Below are positions 9,627 through 21,746 of a DNA stretch of 64,000 bases, piece by piece (within the stretch, counting starts at the first letter, position 1; the number at the start of each line of letters is the position of its first letter). The stretch covers positions 753,446 to 817,445 of the forward strand of contig KN832561.1 in assembly GCA_000827205.1 (NCBI GenBank), read 5' to 3'. The position numbers and the translations under genes were made by a program. The notes below the pieces were generated by a model, which did not search any database, was not told where the DNA came from, and saw only the letters and a list, made by a program, of their open reading frames with translations. The DNA is from Plicaturopsis crispa FD-325 SS-3. Taxonomy: Eukaryota > Basidiomycota > Agaricomycetes > Amylocorticiales > Amylocorticiaceae.

Positions 9627-12600
9627 ATGTTTCCCGAGTTCAAAGTGTCGCCATCGAAGGGCAAGGCGAAGGAGGAAAGCAAATGGCAGGCGGACTGGTA
9701 TGACTTCTATCCTCTGGTAGAGCAACCGCAAAGGCAAGCATCTGCCAACCTTTCCTGTGTTTCGACTTGCTGATACGGATGACCACAGACCAGTGGTTTG
9801 GACGCGCTCTTCCACAATCCTCACCGCGCATCCGAGTCAACCACTCATAAACGCGCGCATATTTCCATTGGGCACGCAGTTCCATATCCCGTCGCCTGCC
9901 CCGGTAGCAACATCACCGCTGTCCTACCTACCGCCCACAATCATATCGGTAGCCTCGACCGACGACTGGTTGTTTGCGTACTATCCGGGCGTGGAAGGTG
10001 ATGGCGCAGGGTGTCTGTGGAAGCGAGATCCCCCTGTTGACCGCTGGACCGTCAAGGAGTGGTGGAGTTTCGCCAGAGGGTCAGGCGTAGTTGCCGTGGA
10101 ATGGTTGATCCCGGAACGCGAAGTGAGTACTCTCGCTTGGTTTACCTCGCATACAGAGAAATGACACCTGCATAGTGGACTACTTCCCCCAGCGGTGGCC
10201 CTGTCCGACGACCAAGACGAGGGCCCGCAACTCCCATTTCTAGTCCAACACTACTACTCGTAACACAGACCCAGCAGATCAACGTCTGTTATGTGCGCGC
10301 CTTCATTCCGACGCTTAAGGTCCTCGCATGTCCGCTCACGCAGCGTACCATCGTGCTTGAGAATCAAACGCATGCCAACCACGATTCGCCATCCGGTACA
10401 GGTGGCGTCAAGGTGTGTGTGAGAGCTGCCATCGGCGTTGGCTATGAAGGTATGCGCTGAACGACTTGTCCTCGCGTCGTTGAAGTGAAGATATCATTCT
10501 AACAACCTCTAGAATCTACAATATTGGTCGCAATGCGCTCCCGACTAGTGCCCTCGTCCTTCGGTCCATCCTCGTCATTTGACGGTATGGATCTTGGCAT
10601 ACCAATGGACACGATGACGCAAACGTCTTCCGACTCGTCAGATCCCATTGCCTCATCGTCGACAGAGTGGGAATCATGGGGCGAAGAATCTGTCATTGAA
10701 CTATGCGAAGTACGCCTGAATTTCGACGGGGACAGCATGAGTTCCGTCCTTGTTTCTTTGTTGTCTCTCCAGAGCTGCAACCTGATTTCTTCCCGAATTC
10801 AGGTCTGGCGACAAACCCACTACCGTCCATCCGGCACAATGCTGCCGATATGAGCGACCTTGCGTTTATCTGCACTCCTCCCCTACAGACACCTGCTCCT
10901 GCTGATCCATCGACGTCGCCAACGCTTTCTGCAAAGAAGTCCCCCAAGGTCTCACCGAAGAAATCACCCATAGTCTCTCCAAAGAAGTCGCCTGCCATGT
11001 CTCCTCGGAAGACTAAGGCCGACGAGGCAACATATGCCGAGACGGCCAGAGGCCAGTTTTATCTAGCGTCGACCTTTCTGGATTTTGGAGACTGTAGGCG
11101 TTGAATTTGCTCTCTGGAGACACTGTAAACTTACAGAAATTCTCCCCACAGACAGTGCGCCTCCCAGATCTCAGCTTGTCCTTCACTCCTTCTCTCGAAA
11201 TACTGCATCATCAAATCACGGCCAGTCAAAATGGGTATGCATGCATTATACTCTCAGGCCCTCTCAGTATTCACCTTTGCGTATGTAGTCGACCCACCTT
11301 GAAGCATCACGCTCGTGGACATCCGGTGTCTTGGCGTTCTGCTCACCTTGCATCCCTTCCTCGAATCATCAGCCCTATGGTCTCTACACTTACGTCCTAG
11401 ACACCGCTGGAACCTTACCGAGGAAAGGCCAAAAGGCGAAAGACGTGACCATAGGTAGTATAACAGTGCTCAAATTGTAGGACGATTCGCAACGTGCAGT
11501 GGACTGGCCCCAATCGCTGGCTGACATATTTGAACTAGAGAGGACCTGGAAGACGACACACGATGGGAGCCATCTACGGTGAAATCGTTCATGCATGACA
11601 CTGGTGTAGATCGTACGTTCAGTGTTATCTCGGTTATGTTTCTTTCTGACAGCTCCTTTTTGGCGCCTCTAAGTGCCACTGAGTGCCGCGATATCACCTC
11701 ACAATATGTTCCTATGCACGGCATCGTCTTCGATGCTAGTTGCACAGACTTCTGTGCATGCACTTCCGCAATATTGGTCAGAAAACAGTTCTCAGACGGT
11801 ATCTGGTAGGAATGACGGTACTCTCTTTGGCGTATAAGCAATGCTCATACTCGACGTAGGCCGCTTCACACCGTCGATTGTTTCTGCGATTCGTGCCAGG
11901 CACTCCCTCGCGGACATCTCACACGCACTCTCCCTCCCGTCCTTACCTCTAGAAGTGATGTCTGATATTCTGGACGAAATACACTCCATTCTCGGAGGTA
12001 TATACAACGGGATGCCGCATGTGTGGACATGGGAGCTTATGGGCCTCACCTTGGATGTCTATCGGTCTGGTCCCTTTCTCCTCTCCCTTGCGAACCCCTC
12101 GCTCATCATAATGAGTCTTGCAGGAGGAGGTCTCTTGGTGCGCCCGCTGGACCAAGACGAGATTGGTTCGATGCTCGCTGGCGAACCGCCCACGCTCTCT
12201 GCACTGTCATGTCTATCAACTCAGGTTTTGAACACTGCATCGACGGTGACGGTTATGATCTCGGTAAGGAGTGTTGGGTCCGCTACAGTTGGAATGGGGT
12301 TGAACCTTTTTTTATTCAGAGGCAATATGGCAACTCGTGGGGCTGTCCACCTGGGTGGTAGATTTCGTCGAGAGGCTCCTGAAGGAATGTGTCTCTGTTC
12401 AAGACAGTCTTGGCCCTGTCCCATCTACTGATGTCGATATGACCTCTGGCCCTACTACTTGTAAGTGCGCGTATTTCTATGTGGAAGACATTTACCCAGG
12501 TCATTCTGCAATTTTCCCAGCCAATACATCTCTTGATAGCCCGAGCCTACTCCACTTGAGCCATGTTCATGCGCTGAAAGGCCTACACAATGCCCTTGGC

Positions 12601-13195
12601 CACGTCAAACGATTTCGCGCTTATCTGGGGGCACAATCTGCCAAGGCCGAGAATGCCCAAATTGCGAAAGACGTTCTAGTCGACCTCGTAGACTACTCGG
12701 GCGTCGACATTAGCGCGCTGCACGGTGCGTTAGGTCAGGTTCTAGAGATGAAAAGCCTCATCGAAGGTGCGTCCATCCTGTGAAATTTGAAGACACTTTC
12801 TTACATGCATCTCTCAAGCTGACCCCGTGGAGGCAAGACGAAGCCTGGTGATGTGCCAACCAACTCCCGCGATGGGTGCGCACCTTCGAGCCGCGCTAGA
12901 GAAGGTCACCGTCTCGCCCGTCATCAACAAGCCCCGCCTGTTCGTGAAACCATCGGATTTGGTGGACGGCGTCGCCGCCATGACATTAGACTCGCCCAAG
13001 GGAGGGGACCGCGACGTCGTCACACACGCCCTCCTCACAAACCGGGGCCCCGCCCTCGTGTGCGTGCGGTGCGCTGGTAAGTCCCAAATTGGCAGCGATG
13101 TTAGCATTGCTGGGCATATCTCGTTACGGTGGCGTACATGGGAGAGGATATGGACTACGCGATGCGTTTGTGGTGGGCTCTGGACATCCCCGTGA
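9627..13195 (+). CDS. MED16: Mediator subunit 16 (Med16/Sin4)
   Basis: A tail-module subunit of the Mediator complex that links transcription activators to RNA polymerase II. Exon 1 encodes MFPEFKVSPSKGKAKEE and continues through WQADWYDFYPLVEQPQ. It joins RPVVWTRSSTILTAHPS by a GC-AG intron (9734-9788; donor AAAG/GCAAGC). The ordinary GT donors nearby give stops or a wrong phase. Later exons hold beta-propeller-type strands (WLFAYYPGVEGDGAGCLWKR), a basic Ser-Pro repeat (KKSPKVSPKKSPIVSPKKSP), FLDFGDYSAPPRSQLVLHSF and a long helical half. The C-terminus has paired cysteines, VCVRCAGKS and RCVCGGLW, typical of fungal Med16. There are many short introns, and several mid-gene junctions (about 11.2-12.5 kb) were not fully resolved. 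Confidence 0.8.
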
Positions 13196-13277
13196 TCGGG
13201 TAACGCCCAACAATGCATACGAACTTTTTATATGTTGCATCTGTACGCCTAGATACCATAATACCACGATGAACCCA

Positions 13278-15143
13278 TTACAATTTGGCAAGCTCATGCT
13301 GAGATCCAGTAGACGTATCTCCAAGGTACCATATCGCTGCCTCCCGCACCTCCTGTAGCCATTCGCGCACCAACGGAGGGCTGTATGTGTTGGCATCGTA
13401 GAAAACAGTCAAGTGAAGCTGACCGCCAGAAGTCGATGCACCTAGATAGAGCTCTCCTGGGCGGCAGCGTAGATGGGTGGCTGCAGATTGCACACGAAGA
13501 ACTGGCTCCGTCGAACGTGCGGTCGCCTCGGAGCCGTTGGATGAGGGCGGGGACGGATAGCCTGCCTTCGCCGGATGTCTCGCAGGAGAGAGCGGCGAGA
13601 ACACGTTGCTGGGGCCCAACGGGTACTCCGGCGGTATAAGGGCGCTCACCTAGACGATAGTCACAATCAGATTAGTCCATCATGTAAAAACAAAAAGGCA
13701 ATATTTACGTCTCCTATGCTGGCACAGATAAAGGACAGCGCCATGTCATGCAGCGGAACGGGTGCCTCCTCCTGTGCAGGAAGCACAATGTCGGCGAGGT
13801 TTTTATTTTGCTTCTGCCGCCACTCATAGGCGAGTGTTCTCCTCTGGTTCAGTCTGCGTCGCGTTTGCGCAGAGGAAACCTCATAGAAGAGCGGATGGCG
13901 CAGGGTATGTAAAGATTGACGATTGACGATATTGCACCGGAGTATAAAGCGCTCGGGTGAGAGCAGTGAAGGGTATGAGGGCGCTCCATTGTCAAGTTTT
14001 GCGTTGGGGGAGGCCAAGGGTATGAACGGAAGTTTGTAGAAGAAGAAGCCAATGGACAGGAAGATCTCCCCGGCACCTCCAGCGGCAAGCCATTGTTGGT
14101 CAAGGAATGGGCGGAGGTTCATAGGCCCACCAGAGTATGTCGGCTCCTTTTTCCTGGCCTCCCACTCAGCATCGCTAATCTCACCACGAAGGTAGCGTCG
14201 ATAAAGAACCCGGGACTGAGCTACTTGCCCAAGGATCGTGAGGGCATTGCCGAAGGTGATTTTGTTCTTGCGGCAGTTGGATATTATAAGGGATGACCTC
14301 TCCGGAGAAAGAGATTCCTTGATGAAATCCGAACGGCTAGGAGTCAGCGGGGGGAGCGGAGGCTGCTTGGGAATTGTATGACCGCCCTGCGAGACGGAAT
14401 ATGTAGGCATGAGCATGAAGTGACACAACCCGGGAATGCACACTGACCTTGATGTTTCCCATGTTGTTCGACACGATGACGGCTGCGATGGCTTTTCTCC
14501 ATCGTCGGCGGGAATCGCTGAATTTTGTTGGGGGCACGAAACTTTCTGCAGATTGTACCATAGCCAGCCTGTCCTCGAGAGGAGGGACATATATGGCCCC
14601 ACGATCCTGGGATGCTAGAGTGTCGAGCATGACTCTCGTAGCAGTTTTACTAGCCATCCCATCGAAAATAAGATGGGCTGCGTGAATCAATACGTGGAAG
14701 ACTGTGGGCTCATCGACGCGATTTAAAATGTACACCCTAGCGAGGAGGTCACTCGAGAGCTGTCTTGGCCCACAAAGAATCCCTTCCACGAAAGCGCGTG
14801 CATCATCGAGGGAGGAAACCGATTCGAAGGAAAGCTCCTGCGGCTGAATCTGCTTCAGCCTCTGCTCGGTGACCGTAAACGACACGTCCCCAAGGACCGC
14901 TCCGCGCTCGTCGACTTGGGCCCCCAGCAGCGGAAAACGCTGCTTCATGGAAACCCATGCCCGGGATACGTTTTCGACGGACGAGAGACTCCCGTGAGGC
15001 TGTCGTTCCTCCACAATGATATGATCGAGGCAGTCCGCCGTGCCGCTGAACTGGCCATCCCAGTGGAAACCAAGCTCTGTGACTCCGAGCGGTCGTATGA
15101 AGACACGGTTTGGGACTGAACCGCTAGCTTTCCAGGGAGCCAT
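13278..15143 (-). CDS. Condensation/alcohol-acetyltransferase-like acyltransferase
   Basis: Three exons, about 580 residues. The first exon contains HAAHLIFDGMA, an HxxxDG active-site motif of the chloramphenicol-acetyltransferase-like fold shared by NRPS condensation domains and fungal alcohol acetyltransferases. It also has the early fold-entry segment LGVTELGFHWDGQFSG. Two introns (donors GTCAGT and GTAAAT) keep frame into GGHTIPKQPPLPPL, NKITFGNALTILGQVA and a C-terminal domain ending STGSQHELAKL. The middle holds a strand-rich region (FILRCNIVNRQS). The acceptor and acyl donor cannot be inferred. No NRPS or PKS gene is nearby, so this is a free-standing enzyme. It is convergent with MED16, 82 bases apart. 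Confidence 0.7.
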
Positions 15144-15596
15144 GTTATATGAGACGTGGTTGAAGAGAGTCTTTAGTCGTTCCGAAGCATGCCTATCGAT
15201 TCATTCGAGTCATGATGCATGATCAGGCGCGTACCCGCGCGTGCATACTGCCCTGATCCTGCCTGCCATTCGGTGGGGCGGGTAGTACCAGGGTATTTAA
15301 GTAGTACATTTGAGGGGCTCGTACTTGTGTGTCCTTGCTCCGGTCAAGGAGAGCATGGTTGTGTCGAGGAGATGTATGAGGCGACTTGAAAGCCGAACAA
15401 GTTGCTTGACCTACGATCCGAACATGCAAAATAACCGCGGCTTCGAGCTCATCTACTAAAGCAATAGATCAATCACTCCAAAATCAAACAAGTCCATCCT
15501 ATAGATAAAACGCTAGATCTACAATGATAGATATACTACACGAACCAAGTGTTCGGGGAATGGGAATGATACATTTGTGTCAAAGCCTTGGGTGCC
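15144..15596. other. Intergenic, transhydrogenase 3' end to acyltransferase promoter
   Basis: 453 bases upstream of the acyltransferase ATG. A possible TATA-like TTAAATA (minus strand, about 15296-15302) lies roughly 150 bases upstream of that ATG. The left part is AT-rich and probably the 3' region of the transhydrogenase gene. No gene or repeat is seen. Confidence 0.4.
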
Positions 15597-18500
15597 CTAC
15601 TGGCCTTTGACCTCAAGACCCCGCTTGATTGCTATATGGGACGCGATCAGACAACAGCAGGCATTGACACGATCGAACTCACCGTCGCAAGTGTCTTTAG
15701 CATCGCCGAACAGCATCTTGGTCCCTGGCATGTAGAACATCGGGTTTGGCACGTCCGCTGCATGACATTGATTTAGCTGACGGCACATAACGAATGTGTA
15801 TGTGAGGAACGAACCGTAGCCAGACGACATTCCCCGCTTCATGACGATGACCTGCTTGCTCTTCCACGCGTGGAGGACCGGCATTCCTGCTATAGGCGAC
15901 CCAGGCTCCAGAGCTATCGGGTTGACAGTGTCGTTCGCACCGATGACGAGTGTAACGTCCGTGTCCTTGAAGTCGTCGTTGATCTCGTCCATCTCTAGGA
16001 CGACTAGGAATATCCCCCAGGCATTAGGCACAGAGATACAGAGATATGGTGCATTTGGGGACTTACTGTCGTAGGGAACAGACGCTTCTGCTAGAAGAAC
16101 GTTGCATTGCCCAGGCATACGCCCTGCAACGGGGTGGATGGCGAAGCGGACGGTGATGTTCTTTGCTCTCAGCATGGCACAAATTTCTGATATTGCGTAT
16201 TGTGCTTTCGCCACAGCCATTCCGTAGCCAACAACCTGAACGCAGGAGTGCCATTCAACCTCGATTTGTGATAAACGGTATAAAGACTTACAAGGATTAC
16301 ACTATCGGCATTGGCCAGGGCGTCGACCGTGTCCTCGACCGTGGTTTTAGTGATGGAGCCCTCGATTTTGTGCGTCTCTTGCGGTGCTGCGGTACCCATG
16401 CCACCAAAGAGCACATTTGTTAGCGAACGATTCATCGCGACACACATAATGTACGACAAAATCGATCCGCTGACGCCTATGAGCGAACCAACCGTGGTCA
16501 GCAGTGGATTATCGAGCATGAAGCCTGTACAAAAAACAGGCCGTCAGCATGGTGCGACTCGTTCGGAAACCGAGCTGTACCTTCAGCGACGAGTGCGAAG
16601 CCGCTGTAAGCATTAAGTACGGTGATGACAACGGGCATGTCAGCGCCGCCAATGGCCGCCGTTGTGGTGAAACCTGTTATGAAGTTTAAAACATTACTAG
16701 ATGATACTCCGCAAAAGACGACAGACCCTTGATAAAGCTGAGAAGGGCATTCGCGCCCAGGAAGGTAGCTGCAAGGACGGGCGTCGGCGCTGCCATCGTC
16801 AGGAACCCGGCCATGGTAAGGCCGTTGGCTCCCAACAGCGTGCTGTTGAGGAGATGTTTTTGAGGGATGGCAAGCGGCCTTGAGGACATGCGGCCAGCAA
16901 GTTTCAAAAAGGCCACAATGGAGCCAGTAAAGGTAATGCCACCTATGAAGGTCATAAGAGCATGCCCGGGGCACATGCACGAGAGAACTCACCAATGAGA
17001 ACGCCAAGGTAAGCGGTGACAAGATGGAGTTGGGATACGTGCGAGACATCGGCGAGGACACTGGCGATGCTTGTCAGGACGGCGGCAAGACCGACTACGG
17101 AATGCAGCGCTGCGACCATCTGCGGAAGCTCCGTCGCAGTGATACGCCGTCCAAGTATTGTGCCAATCGTCGCTCCGATTGCGGATACGCTAGCAAATTG
17201 GACTAGCACGGCCGGCGGGAAGCCTACCGCGGCTAGTGAGGACAGGATGCCCGAGCCAACTCCGAGGATTCCAAGTATGTTTCCTTGCCTGGCGGTCGCT
17301 TGTGAGCCCAAGCCTGAGAGTGATCCTGATAGAGACAAAATGTCAAAGCGGAACACCTTGCGGGAGTAATGAACGCTACCTATGCAGAGCATGCTGCTTG
17401 TCAAGTAGCCCGCCTGAACGAGCCCGGCCATCCCTGTGCTTGCCGCAGCTAGGAAACCGCCTGTAAACACAACGGCTGGTACGCCGTATAGCCAGCTGTA
17501 CTCAGGAGGGTCGGTGGGACCTAGCGCACATCATATCATCTTAGTGACGATCGGCATACATGGCAGGGCGACAAAACCGCTTACGCTTAAACATATCCAG
17601 CATACGCTTGGTGATCACGAAGCCTCCGGCGACATTGACGCTAGCGAGCAGTACGGACAACGCTCCCAGGGTTTGTGGAATGGTCCCTGGGAAATAGCCG
17701 CCTCCCATGACGAACAGTCCACCGATCCCCACCATTCCTACAAGGCAAGGCACACAGGACATAGCAATGACACGTAACGTTTGCAGCGCACCTGAGATGG
17801 CGTTGGTGACAGACATCAGCGGCGAATGCAAGGCAGGCGCGACACCCCAGACGACGCGGTACCCTACAAGTCCCGCGAGCCCGAACGTGAAGAAATTGTC
17901 CATGAACGCGGCACCGGTGGCCTTGCCCAATGCGACTGCCGTGCCCATTCCTGCTGTGACTGTCGCAACCTCCGTCGTCGCCTTCTTCCATGGCGTGATA
18001 GCGAGTGATACTGCTTTCTCCTCGCTTTTTGCTGTAGGCGGGGGAACGGTCGGCGCTGGGGCAACGCGAGGGACAGGCTTCAGGTGTGATCCCTGGTGCA
18101 CGACCAAGGACCCGCGGACTACCTCGTCCTCGAGGTTGATGTTGAATCTGTTGTTTTCGCCGATGGATAGCAGGAACTTTGATATGTTGTTCGAGTAGAG
18201 TGTAGAGGACTGTGTTGGAAGACGAGAAGGAAGGTCCGTGTATCCTGAATTATGAAGGACTGTATATGAGCCCGGATGAGGTTTCACGAGTTTCTAAAAA
18301 TGAACTCGCCGATGATTGTGACGCCGCCTGTACAACGGGTGAGTATTCGGTAACGAGGAGATGAATGGGCCTTGAAAGACGTACGATGTATGTGAAGCTC
18401 TCCTGGCCGAGTGGCCTCGCAATTTCCACCAGTTTCCGCAGCCATATCCACGATGACAGATCCTTGCTTCATAGCAGCCACCATCTTGCATGCCATTGTC

Positions 18501-19963
18501 AGTCACTGTAGCCATAGTGTAGTCATGCGCGTACCTCGTTCGTGATCAGCTTCGGGGCAGGTTTTCCAGGTATAAGGGCCTGTAAAAGAGAATTATCAGG
18601 ATTCATCCAGGACACGTTCACGGTTGTGCGTACCGTAGTAATGATGATATCGACATCCTTGCACTGCTCCATGAAAAGAGCCATTTCCGCGTCATGGAAT
18701 TCCTTCGACATCTCCTTTGCATATCCACCGGCCGCGCCGCCCTCCTCTTTGACGGAGACCTCTAGGAATTCGGCGCCGAGGGACAGTACCTGCTCTCGCG
18801 CGGCAGAACGCGTGTCAAAGCCGCGGACGATGCCTCCGAGTCTCCTGGCCTGTTCATGAGACTGGGTGAGTACGATCGAGATTATGCTGAACGCAAGTAG
18901 ACGTGACGAACGGTAGCAATGGCACTGAGCCCCGCGACGCCGGCGCCAATGACGAGAACTTTGCCTGGTGGGATCTGACAGGATGTGAATATGATTAATA
19001 GTATGGATTAGCGACAGATGTGCACCTTCCTGAAAACGTTCAAGGGTGCTCAGTAAGACGGTAAATTACACGCAGAGGGTGCAACTGACCCAGCAGCAGT
19101 GACCTGTCCTGTCAAAAACCTTCCAAAGTGATTGGCAGCTTCCAGTACTGCCTTGTAACCTGCTATGTTGGCCATAGAGCTGGATAAAAATATATCAATG
19201 AGCAAAGTAGTGTGCGACCGATAAATATGCGTTCACACAGACCTCAACGCGTCAAACACCTGCGCACGCGAGATCCGAGGTATCAAGTCCATCGCAAACG
19301 CGTTGACTTTTCGCGCAGCTAGGGCTTCGACAATCGCCTTATTCTGAGCCGGGTAGAGAAACGAGATGACAGTGCTGCCCTCCTTGATGTGCTCTGCCTC
19401 CTGCCCGACAATCGGGGGCCGGACTTTGAGCATGATATCGGAGGACTTGAACAGCTCCTCGCGAGAAACGAGCGTGGCACCTGCAGCAGCGTATTGCTCA
19501 TCGAGAAATTGCGCCGATGTACCGGCACTGTGCTCGACGAGGATCTTGCCAAACCCTTTCTTGAACAACAGGGCTGCGTTCTGCGGCGTCAGCGCGACGC
19601 GGCGCTCATTCGGAAATATTTCCTTGGGCACACCGACGGACAGTGCGGGATATGGAATGCCTGTACAAATCGCGGTGTGTAAGAATGCAAGATTTCGCGA
19701 GATCGCGAGACCAAGTCCATACCCGGCTCCGGTTTCTCGAGCTCAGCGGCCTGCGACTCATTGCGGAGGGGCGACGAGGAGTGATAGGACGAAACTAGGA
19801 CGACGTGGCGACGACCTGGAAACCGACTCCCGTAAATAAAGACAGCATTAATTCAAGCTCGACACGCGGCTAGCGCACCGTCTTTCTTGACACCTTCAAG
19901 TGCAGTCTTCAGCGACCGTAGCGATAGGGCCGCCTTCGCTGAAGGCGGCAACCAGACAGTCAT
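15597..19963 (-). CDS. NNT: Mitochondrial proton-translocating NAD(P) transhydrogenase
   Basis: A fused alpha-beta transhydrogenase of the inner mitochondrial membrane that uses the proton gradient to reduce NADP+ with NADH. The start reads [19 protein letters not shown], then GRRHVV: basic, hydroxylated and lacking acids, as expected for a mitochondrial presequence. A roughly 97-base intron and a second exon (EKPEPG) join in frame to [20 protein letters not shown]. Domain I (NAD) is followed by the membrane segments of the alpha and beta parts ([20 protein letters not shown] region). Domain III (NADP) has [42 protein letters not shown] and [12 protein letters not shown], ending LEVKGQ. Numerous short introns occur. 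This enzyme is absent from baker's yeast but common in filamentous fungi. Confidence 0.93.
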
Positions 19964-20462
19964 CGCGATACTGAGAGATGGCGGTTGAGCAGGAACCTGC
20001 TCGTTGCCGCACTGCTGTCAATTCTCGACTGACCTCGGTGTTCGTTCGGTGTTCGCGACGTGCACTCGAGTCACGAGTGCAAAATTTCCCGCGAAGAATT
20101 TCTTATTTCCCCGCATTCCCCAGATTCGATCTATCGGCTATATCGCCGTTTAAGTACTATCGGCCCGGGTACTCCAAAGATATGATCTCGCAGCAGAGCA
20201 AGCACAGAGAGGCACAGAGCGGCGCACCGTTGAAAGACGCTGGAAGTCCAATATAAAAGTGTATCTATTAGAAGACGCATGTTCTGGGAGACAAGCCATT
20301 TCTAAAGAGACATGGTAATACATTTGTGCAAATTTGAATGGTAGCTTTAGCAGATACAGGGAAGTAGAGAAAGCGCAGGACGGTCTGATACTTAGCTGAT
20401 AAGTACGTCGCAAGTCTCGTGGATGAGCACCACAGGCCGTGTATATATTCTGCCTCTCCAAG
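19964..20462. other. Intergenic, transhydrogenase promoter and aldolase 3' region
   Basis: 499 bases between the transhydrogenase start and the aldolase stop, both minus strand. An AT-rich part near 20090-20350 probably holds the transhydrogenase promoter. No TATA box, RNA gene or repeat can be supported. Confidence 0.4.
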
Positions 20463-21746
20463 TTACTTCGCCGCAGAGACCTTGCCGCTGAGCTCCCTCT
20501 CCAGCTGAACGAGCTCCACAACGTGCGGATGTTCCCAGATGGCGGTGGCAGCGGCTTCAGAGATAGGTGGGAGAGGCCTGCGCGGGCGTCCACCGTATCC
20601 GTACAATTTCTCCAGGAGCGATTTGGTCCCTGAGATGGAAGTCTTCGCGACGGTGAAGTCAGCGCGCGCGACAATCGCCTGGATGCGCTGTGCCTCAGGA
20701 AGAACGGATGGATCTTCCCGGGCGGCAATCGCAAGCTGGTAAAGCTTTGCGATGGTATACTGCAATGCGGTAAATAGAGTGAGAATGGAGTACATATAAC
20801 TGAATGGGTGTGCATGCACGTACCGGTGCGACGTTCCCGAGGCCGGTGATGGCGCCGTGGCCATTGGCAAAGACGCCGGGGACGATAAAATCGGTGAATC
20901 CACCGAAAACGAGGAAGGGGGCGTCGGGGTTTTTCCGGGGGTACAATGTAGCGAAGGAGGGGTCGGACACGGTCGCGGCTATCCTGGTAAGCTTTCCAAC
21001 GTTGCCGCAACTAATGGGCGTGTGGGCGTTAGTGATGAGTGAGAACATCCAGCGGCAGTACGCACGTCAATTTGATGCCGGCAAGGTTGGGGTACTCAAT
21101 GGCAAGCTCAGTGACGAGGTCCGAGTCCAAATCAATGCCGCTGCACGCGCCAGGATCTAAGGTCCGGGGATCAACAAGGAGTAAACGCGGAGATATCGAG
21201 GATTATAGACGTACAATTGTAGAGGAGGACCGGAATGGGACTCTTCTCTGCCAACTCCGCCCAATATGCCTTGAGTGCCTGGCGATCGTTCGCGAGGACT
21301 CCGGCAAAGAAACCACTGATAATAGCAATGGCATAATCGGCACCTGCTTCAGCGGCCTCCTTGGCAAGCTCCAGACTCTCCCGAGTGCTGCCTGTACCGA
21401 CACCAGCAAGAATGGGGATGCTCGTGAACCCCGCACCGTCAAGTGCCTCCCGAGCTGCCTTGATCGTCGAGATGCGCTCGGCATGCGAGAGGTGAATTGC
21501 TTCGCCCATAGATCCAGACACGAGGGGGCCTACGCCAGCTGCCCCAAGCCGCGCAACATGCGCCTTGAAAGACGCCAAGTCTAAAAAAACGATCTGTTAG
21601 CCGATTTGAATGATTACTGGACACAGTCAGACAGACATACCGACGTCCTCAGTGTCGGGGAAGAAAAATGTAGGAATGGGGGCATATATGCCTGCCTTCA
21701 AAGGGTGCGAGACACGAGCATGGACGCCATTTCCGTTGACAGACAT
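20463..21746 (-). CDS. DHDPS-family aldolase (2-keto-3-deoxy sugar acid type)
   Basis: A class I (Schiff-base) aldolase of the dihydrodipicolinate synthase/N-acetylneuraminate lyase family. The start reads MSVNGNGVHARVSHPLKAG, then IYAPIPTFF, the first barrel strand. GPLVSGSMGEAIHLSHAER is the substrate-loop region. PVLLYN supplies the conserved Tyr, and LAGIKLTCGNVGKL the Schiff-base Lys. The C-terminus is helical. Fungi do not make lysine through diaminopimelate, so a role in sugar-acid breakdown (for example L-threo-3-deoxy-hexulosonate aldolase of the galacturonate path, or rhamnose/hydroxyproline catabolism) is more likely. Which one is not decidable here. Several introns, including one after the first 38 codons. 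It resembles family members of about 310-330 residues. Confidence 0.83.
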
